Both the position numbers and the translations under genes were made by a program. Shown here piece after piece: positions 58,771-64,000 of a stretch of DNA of 64,000 bases. Position 1 is the first letter of the stretch. Each line of letters starts with the position of its first letter. The DNA is from Manihot esculenta (lineage: Eukaryota; Streptophyta; Magnoliopsida; Malpighiales; Euphorbiaceae). The notes beneath the pieces were generated by a model, which searched no databases, had not been told where the DNA came from, and worked only from the letters and a program-made list of their open reading frames with translations. The DNA lies in assembly GCF_001659605.2 (NCBI RefSeq), contig NC_035171.2, positions 29,243,825-29,307,824 on the forward strand, written 5' to 3'.

Positions 58771-59500
58771 CAGCTTTCAGGACCAGATATGGGCATTATG
58801 AGTTCCTAGTAATGCCGTTCGGGTTAACTAATGCCCCTGCAGCGTTCATGGATCTCATGAACAGGGTTTTCAGGGAGTACTTGGATCGTTTTGTGATCGT
58901 CTTTATAGATGATATCTTGGTGTACTCCAGGAATGCAGCGGAGCATGCCCAGCATCTGAGGATAGTTTTGCAAACCTTGAGAGAGCATGGCTTGTATGCC
59001 AAGTTCTCCAAATGCGAGTTCTGGCTAAGGAGCATTGCCTTTTTAGGACATGTAGTATCAGAGGAAGGGATAGCAATAGATCCCAAGAAGGTTGAGGCAG
59101 TAGCCAATTGGCCTACACCCACTACAGTGACAGAGATCAAGAGTTTTCTGGGTTTGGCAGGCTACTATCGGCGGTTCGTGCAGGACTTTTCGAAAATAGC
59201 TGCTCCGATGACCAGACTGACCAGAAAGAATCAGAAGTTCGTATGGTCAGAGGAATGTGATGAGAGTTTTGAAGAGTTGAAGAGACGGTTGACTTCAGCA
59301 CCGGTGTTAGCTCTGCCGATCAGTGATGAAGAGTTCACAGTGTTCTGTGATGCATCCTGAGTGGGATTAGGTTGTGTGTTAATGCAGAATGACAAAGTGA
59401 TAGCTTATGCTTCTAGACAGCTGAAGAAGCACGAGCTGAACTACCCGACACACGATCTTGAGATGGCAGCTGTTATCTTTGCACTTAAGATGTGGAGGCA
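58771..59500 (+). pseudogene. Gypsy-2 RT (N-terminally deleted) and RNase H
   Basis: Opens at [20 protein letters not shown], keeps the catalytic [12 protein letters not shown] and [17 protein letters not shown], and reaches FTVFCDAS, where CGA has become TGA (59358-59360). About 45 codons later, at 59490-59500, roughly 22 bp are missing compared with Gypsy-1, shifting the frame. The flanking GTGGAGGCA suggests deletion between short direct repeats. Confidence 0.88.
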
Positions 59501-61222
59501 GAGATCTATACGGATCATAAGAGCCTGCAACACATCTTGAGTCAGAGAGAGTTAAACTTGAGGCAGAGACGGTGGGTAGAATTGCTCAGTGATTATGATT
59601 GCAAGATCCAGTATCATCCGGGTAAGGCTAATGTGGTAGCTGATGCCTTAAGCCGGAAGTCACTTGGCAGTTTATCCCACATTTCAGTAGAGAGAAGACC
59701 GGTGGTGAAGGACTTTTACAGACTCATGGATGAAGGGCTACAGTTGCAATTATCTGGTACAGGTGCTTTGATTGCACAGATGAGAGTTACACCTGTGTTT
59801 CTAGAGCAAGTGGCTCTGAAACAGCACGAAGACCCTGAGTTAGTGAAGATTGCCAGGACTGTTCAGTCTGGCAACAGTGCAGAGTTCAGATTTGACAGTG
59901 AGGGGATTCTTCATCACGGTAAGAGATTATGTGTACCAGATGATAGCAGTTTGAAGGAAGACATTATGAGGGAAGCTCATAGTGCAAGGTATAGCGTTCA
60001 CCCGGGAGCCACCAAGATGTATCAAGATCTGAGAAGAGTGTATTGGTGGCCAGCGATGAAGAGAGAAGTAGCACAGTATGTGTCAGCCTGCGAAACATGT
60101 CAAAGGGTGAAGCTAGAGCACCAGAAGCCGGCTGGAATGCTTAACCCACTGCCGATTCCAGAATGGAAATGGGAGAACATAGCTATGGATTTTGTAGTGG
60201 GGTTACCGGCAACGTCCAACAGGCTAGACTCCATATGGGTGATTGTGGACAGACTGACGAAATTTGCTCACTTCATTCCAGTCAGGAGCAACTATTCTGT
60301 GGACAAGTTGGCGTAGGTCTATGTAGACGAGATAGTCAAGCTGCATGGAGTTCCAGTGTCGATCGTGTCAGATAGAGGACCTCAGTTCACCTCCAGGTTT
60401 TGGCGGAGTCTGCAAGCTGCTATGGGTACAAGATTGGATTTCAGCACTGCTTTCTATCCACAGACAGACGATCAGTCTGAGAGGACCATCCAGACCATAG
60501 AAGATATGCTAAGGATGTGTGTGTTAGACTTTGGCGGTTCTTGGAGGCAGCATCTACCTCTGGTGAAGTTTGCCTACAATAACAGCCATCATGCTAGCCT
60601 AGGGATGGCTCCGTATGAAGCTCTGTATGGAAGGAAGTGCCGCACACCTGTTTGCTGGGAAGAGGTCAGAGAGAAGGCTCTTGCAGGGCCAGATTTAGTC
60701 GAGATTACCAGCAGGTTAGTGCCTATCATCAGAGAGAGAATCAGAACAGCTGTCAGCAGGCAGAAAAGCTATACAGATGTCCGTAGGAAGCAGTTAGAGT
60801 TTCAGGAGGGGGATATGGTTTTGCTGAAGGTGTCTCCAATGAAGGGAGTGGTTCGCTTTGGAAAGAAGGGTAAATTAGCTCCATGGTACATAGGTCCCTT
60901 TGAGATCTTGCAGAAGATCGAGCCTGTGTCGTATAAGCTGGATTTACCTGCATCGATGGAACGAATTCACCCGGTATTTCATGTTTCTATGTTGAGAAAG
61001 TTTGTGTCGGATCCGAGTAAGGTGCTCAGTGAACCTGATGTAGAGATCCTTGGGGATCTCACTTATGTGGAACAGCCAGTGCGGCTCATTGACACCCAGA
61101 TTCAAAAGTTGAGAAACAAGGAAATTTCGATGGTGAAAGTCCTATGGAACCACCATAACCTAGAAGAGTGCACCTGGGAGACACGGGAGTCGATGCTCCA
61201 GCAATATCCATATCTGTTTTAA
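59501..61222 (+). pseudogene. Gypsy-2 RNase H end, integrase and chromodomain-like tail
   Basis: The frame open from 59492 gives [17 protein letters not shown], the HHCC zinc-binding region ([25 protein letters not shown]), and a DDE core with Asp in MDFVVGLP and in [12 protein letters not shown], and Glu in [12 protein letters not shown]. It is broken by one TAG at 60314-60316 in DKLA-VYVDE, then open again to a natural-looking TAA at 61220-61222 after QQYPYLF. The C-terminal part resembles the chromodomain-type end of Gypsy-1. Confidence 0.9.
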
Positions 61223-61291
61223 GGTTAGTTTTTTCCCCGTCTCTATGTGTTTATGTGTTTAATTTGAGGAACATTTGGGGACGAATGTTCT

Positions 61292-61304
61292 TAAGGGGGG
61301 AGAA
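61292..61304 (+). promoter_or_regulatory. Gypsy-2 polypurine tract
   Basis: TAAGGGGGGAGAA abuts the 3' LTR and matches the Gypsy-1 tract. Confidence 0.8.
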
Positions 61305-63452
61305 TATAATACCCGGCTCGAGTCCGGCATCGGAATTTCTGTAGTCCGATGGAAGCTCGGGTGTCGAAACTCTCGAGAAGGGTGAACTGTATGTTTGCTA
61401 ATGTATTTTGAATTGTTTTAAGGTTTAAAAGATAAAGGAAAATGAGTTTTTACAAGAAAAGAGTTAAGGGAGAAAATAGCAAGTTCGGCCGCCGAAGGTG
61501 CCTTTCGGCCGCCGAACCTTGCATGGTTTCGGATTCACGTTTGGCCGCCGAAGGTGGTCTGGCCAGCCACCTATAAAAGGGCGCCAAGTCGGTGGAAGGA
61601 TGATATTTTGCTTCCATCTTCAGCCAAAGGTGAGTCCAACACCCTCCCTAGTTGACTTTCATGATCTTGCTCAAATCTTGTAAGGTTTTGAAGAGTTTTC
61701 ATGTGTTTTTGAAGGTTTTGAGAGTTTTGAGCAAAAGAAACCAAGTTTTGAAGTTTGGAGAGTTGTGAGGAGATTTCTCCATATCTCCACGTTCGGATCA
61801 CTTGATCTCTTGTTTGGAAGAGGTAAGTCAAGATCCAGAACCTCTTTTACTGATGTTTGAAGGTTTTATGGGCGTTGTATGGGTAGTATGCATGAATAGG
61901 GTTTTGGTTGAGGTTTTGCCTGAGTTTGTGTTTCAGCATGTTTAAGTGTTGTTTGATATGTTTCTTGGGGTTATAAGTGAGTTTTAGGCCCTTTTAGGCA
62001 TGTTCATGGTATGTGCTAGTTGGGAGTAGTTGATATGCATGTTGGATAAGTTTGGGGGAAAGTTTGCATGAAACAGAGTAGGGTTCTGCCCAACGGGCAA
62101 AACTAGGTTCGGCCGCCGAAGGAAGATTCGGCCGCCGAACCCCTTGTGAAGGCAGTTTCGGCTGCCAAAGCTTGCCCCCGAAAGCTAGGCTTTCGGTTTA
62201 GAAAGGGACTTTCGGCCGCCGAAAGAGGGAGTTCGGCCGCCGAAAGTGTGTGAGTTTCGTCTCTGGACGAGACCTTCGGCCGCCGAAGGTGCCGCCGAAC
62301 ATGCATGAGTTTCGTCTCTGGAGAGGGGTTTCGGCCGCCGAACCTGCCGTCGAAAGTGCCATGTCCAGCTTTCTTTTGCATGTTTTATGTGATTGTTTGG
62401 GGATCGTTTAGAGGGTTTTTGGGGAGTTTCGTAGAGATGTTCTTGAGTTAGTTTAGTCCCTCATTTGAGTCCATCTGTGTAGGAACGGACCAGAGGAACC
62501 CCAGAGATCAGCAGTGAGCACTGCTTCAGAACCTGCAGAGTTAGTACAGAGTCAGCCAGAGGTGAGTGGAACTTCTCTTTTCAGAACTAAACTGTTTTGA
62601 GCATATTTCATGCATCATAAGATTATAGTAGGATGCTTGCATTAGTTTCACGAAGATGACGCATTGCATAATACGATGTGTATGAGGCTGTGGATAGACC
62701 AAGGCGACTCCAATAGCCCAAGCTCTGTTATAAGACCTGGCCGGGCCAGGCAGCCATCTGTAGGTAAGACCTGACTAGGTCAGGCAGCAGAGATAGTAAG
62801 ACCTGGCTGGGCCAGGCAGGCAGAGTTGTAAGACCTGGCCGGGCCAGGCAGATTGAGGTTGTCAGACCTGACTAGGCCAGGCATCCTTTGAGTGGGATTT
62901 TTGGTGGTCATGTCTATCCCTGAGATGATGTGATGTAGTGCATTCCATGAGAGCATGTTTTCAACCTATGGTTTATAGTTCTGCTCATTGGGCTTGTATA
63001 GCTCATCCCTCTCCCCTATCCCCCAGGTTTGCAGGTTCAGAGTTCAGAGGGAGTGCAGCAGGGTAGGGAAGACGAAGAGTTATGTAATAGCTAGTATGAA
63101 CATGTACATGTAAAGAGATTATAGTTGTGTACTAAAATGTATAGACTTATGCTTGATCAGTTAGAGTAATCCCTTGTTATAGCCACATGATCAGTTTATG
63201 TATGTTTCTTTGATTGTTACTGTATATGAGAAAACCAGGCTTAACATTATGAGTTAAGAGAACAGAAATAGTGCATGCACAAGTTAAGCCCTGGAGTAAG
63301 GATAAGTTTTAAATGGTTTGACAGAAAATGTTTGATCATGTATGGGATTTCACAGGTACACAGACAGTATAGCAGGCTTACTACGGGTCCCGGCGACCTT
63401 AAGTCGATCTGGATCCTAGTGCCGGTAGCAGTTTGGTTTCCGGGCTGTTACA
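61305..63452 (+). repeat. Gypsy-2 3' LTR
   Basis: 2,148 bp. It begins TATAATACCC where TGTAATACCC is expected (terminal G to A) and ends CTGTTACA. It holds TTCGGCCGCCGAA motifs at about 61484-61555 and 62107-62350, a TATAAAAG box at 61572-61579 and the CCTGGCCGGGCCAGG repeats at 62731-62885. Confidence 0.93.
62731..62885 (+). repeat. Five imperfect TAAGACCTGGCCGGGCCAGGCAG units in the Gypsy-2 LTR
   Basis: Five units of about 30-37 bp, each with a core such as CCTGGCCGGGCCAGG or CCTGACTAGGTCAGG that is itself a near-perfect palindrome. In several units compensating changes keep both arms complementary. The position corresponds to the CCAGG/CCTGG units in the Gypsy-1 LTR. Confidence 0.9.
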
Positions 63453-64000
63453 ATATGACATAGGCTTAAAGAGAGATATTATGAGAGAGGCTCGTAATAT
63501 TAGGTACAATATCCACCGTAGAGCCACCAAGATGTATCAAGATTTAAAGAAAGTATATTAATGGTCTTCTATTAAGAGAGAAGTGGCTCAATTTGTGGCT
63601 GCCTATGAGGTGTGTCAGAAGGTGAAGTTGGAACATCAGAAGCCATCTGGACTGCTTAACCGACAATTAATTTTAGAATGGAAATGAGAAAATGTGGCAA
63701 TGGATTTTGTAGTAGAGTTACCAGTGACATCCAATAGACACAACTCTATATGGGTAATAGTGGACAAATTAATAAAATCTGCTCACTTTATTCCTGTCAG
63801 GAATGATTACTCTGTGGATAGATCGATACAAAGATACATAGAAAAATCATCAGGTTGTATAGGACTCCAATTTCTATTGTGTCAAATAAGGGACTCTAGT
63901 TTACCTCTAGATTTTAACAGAGTTTGCAGAATGCTTTAGACACAAGGTTAGATTTTAGTACAGCTTTCCAGTCAAAGATTGATGGACAGTCAGAAAAGAC
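63453..64000 (+). pseudogene. Old gypsy element X: integrase part, running off the right edge
   Basis: Continues X after Gypsy-2: [55 protein letters not shown] and AHFIPVRNDYSVD are integrase zinc-region and early-core sequence, with in-frame stops (for example at 63560 and 63686) and a frameshift near 63850. The remainder lies outside the window. Confidence 0.87.

Larger units (their letters stand above)
58302..63452 (+). mobile_element. Gypsy-2: internally deleted gypsy element, 5,151 bp
   Basis: Flanked by a perfect 5-bp duplication ATATG (58297-58301 and 63453-63457). It has a truncated 5' LTR (58302-58770) fused directly to mid-RT sequence, then RT, RNase H, integrase, chromodomain-like tail, a polypurine tract and a complete 3' LTR (61305-63452). 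The rest of the 5' LTR, gag, protease and the first RT motifs are missing. Its proteins are close relatives of Gypsy-1, but the LTR ends differ (GGGCTGTTACA here, GGTCGTTACA in Gypsy-1). In the shared 469 bp the two LTRs show about eleven differences by eye, including the terminal TG-to-TA change. Confidence 0.93.

Noticed and set aside
1..64000. tRNA, rRNA or other structural RNA genes
   Set aside because: No cloverleaf-like or rRNA-like sequence was recognised by eye. A dedicated scan (for example tRNAscan-SE or Infernal) would be needed to exclude short ones.

Overview
The window is plant nuclear DNA, almost certainly from a eudicot: GT-AG introns, long AT-rich intergenic stretches, CC-type NLR resistance genes, plastid-targeted nuclear genes, a hAT element with 8-bp target duplication, L1-type LINE remnants and Tekay/Del-like chromovirus (Ty3/gypsy) retrotransposons. 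The LTRs are studded with TTCGGC(G/C)GCCGAA near-palindromes. From memory this recalls Euphorbiaceae repeats (cassava or rubber tree), but that is a weak inference that a repeat-library search would settle.

Layout. (1) 1-4654: two head-to-head paralogous genes for small plastid trigger-factor-N-domain-like proteins. They share intron positions, a 109-nt exon and a 14-nt microexon, and are separated by 274 bp holding a 16-bp palindrome with a GACGTC core. (2) 4655-8294: AT-rich intergenic DNA with one roughly 417-bp MITE-like element. (3) 8295-15327: a three-level nest. A small MITE-like element is split by a 6.6-kb hAT transposon (TSD CTTATAAA), which is split by a 2.3-kb solo gypsy LTR (TSD CAATC). 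The hAT carries a broken BED-finger transposase and an exon-like piece that may be a captured host gene. (4) 15328-23301: AT-rich DNA with a promoter-like, GC-richer island at about 16.8-17.9 kb. (5) 23303-32360: two convergent CC-NB-LRR genes. The left one has nearly every catalytic NB-ARC motif degenerated; the right one has textbook motifs plus an unusual insertion of about 250 residues, basic then acidic and repetitive, between the coiled coil and the P-loop. (6) 32361-46410: AT-rich DNA with two LINE remnants, one split by a second solo LTR (TSD AAAGA), and a second copy of the 7.4-kb MITE-like family.

(7) 46411-64000: a nested retrotransposon cluster. An old, decayed plus-strand gypsy copy ('X') is cut by a 9.9-kb full-length minus-strand gypsy element (Gypsy-1, TSD GTCCT) and again by a 5.2-kb internally deleted plus-strand relative (Gypsy-2, TSD ATATG). 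X continues past the right edge. Gypsy-1 keeps one continuous gag-pol frame of 1,669 codons interrupted only by eight stops, each explicable by a single C-to-T or G-to-A transition.

How the genes relate: the trigger-factor-like pair probably arose by inverted duplication and may share a bidirectional promoter. The two NLRs are homologous along their whole length, and one canonical plus one degenerate member suggests, without proving, division of labour. Everything else is transposable-element sequence or AT-rich spacer. No RNA gene or CRISPR array was seen.
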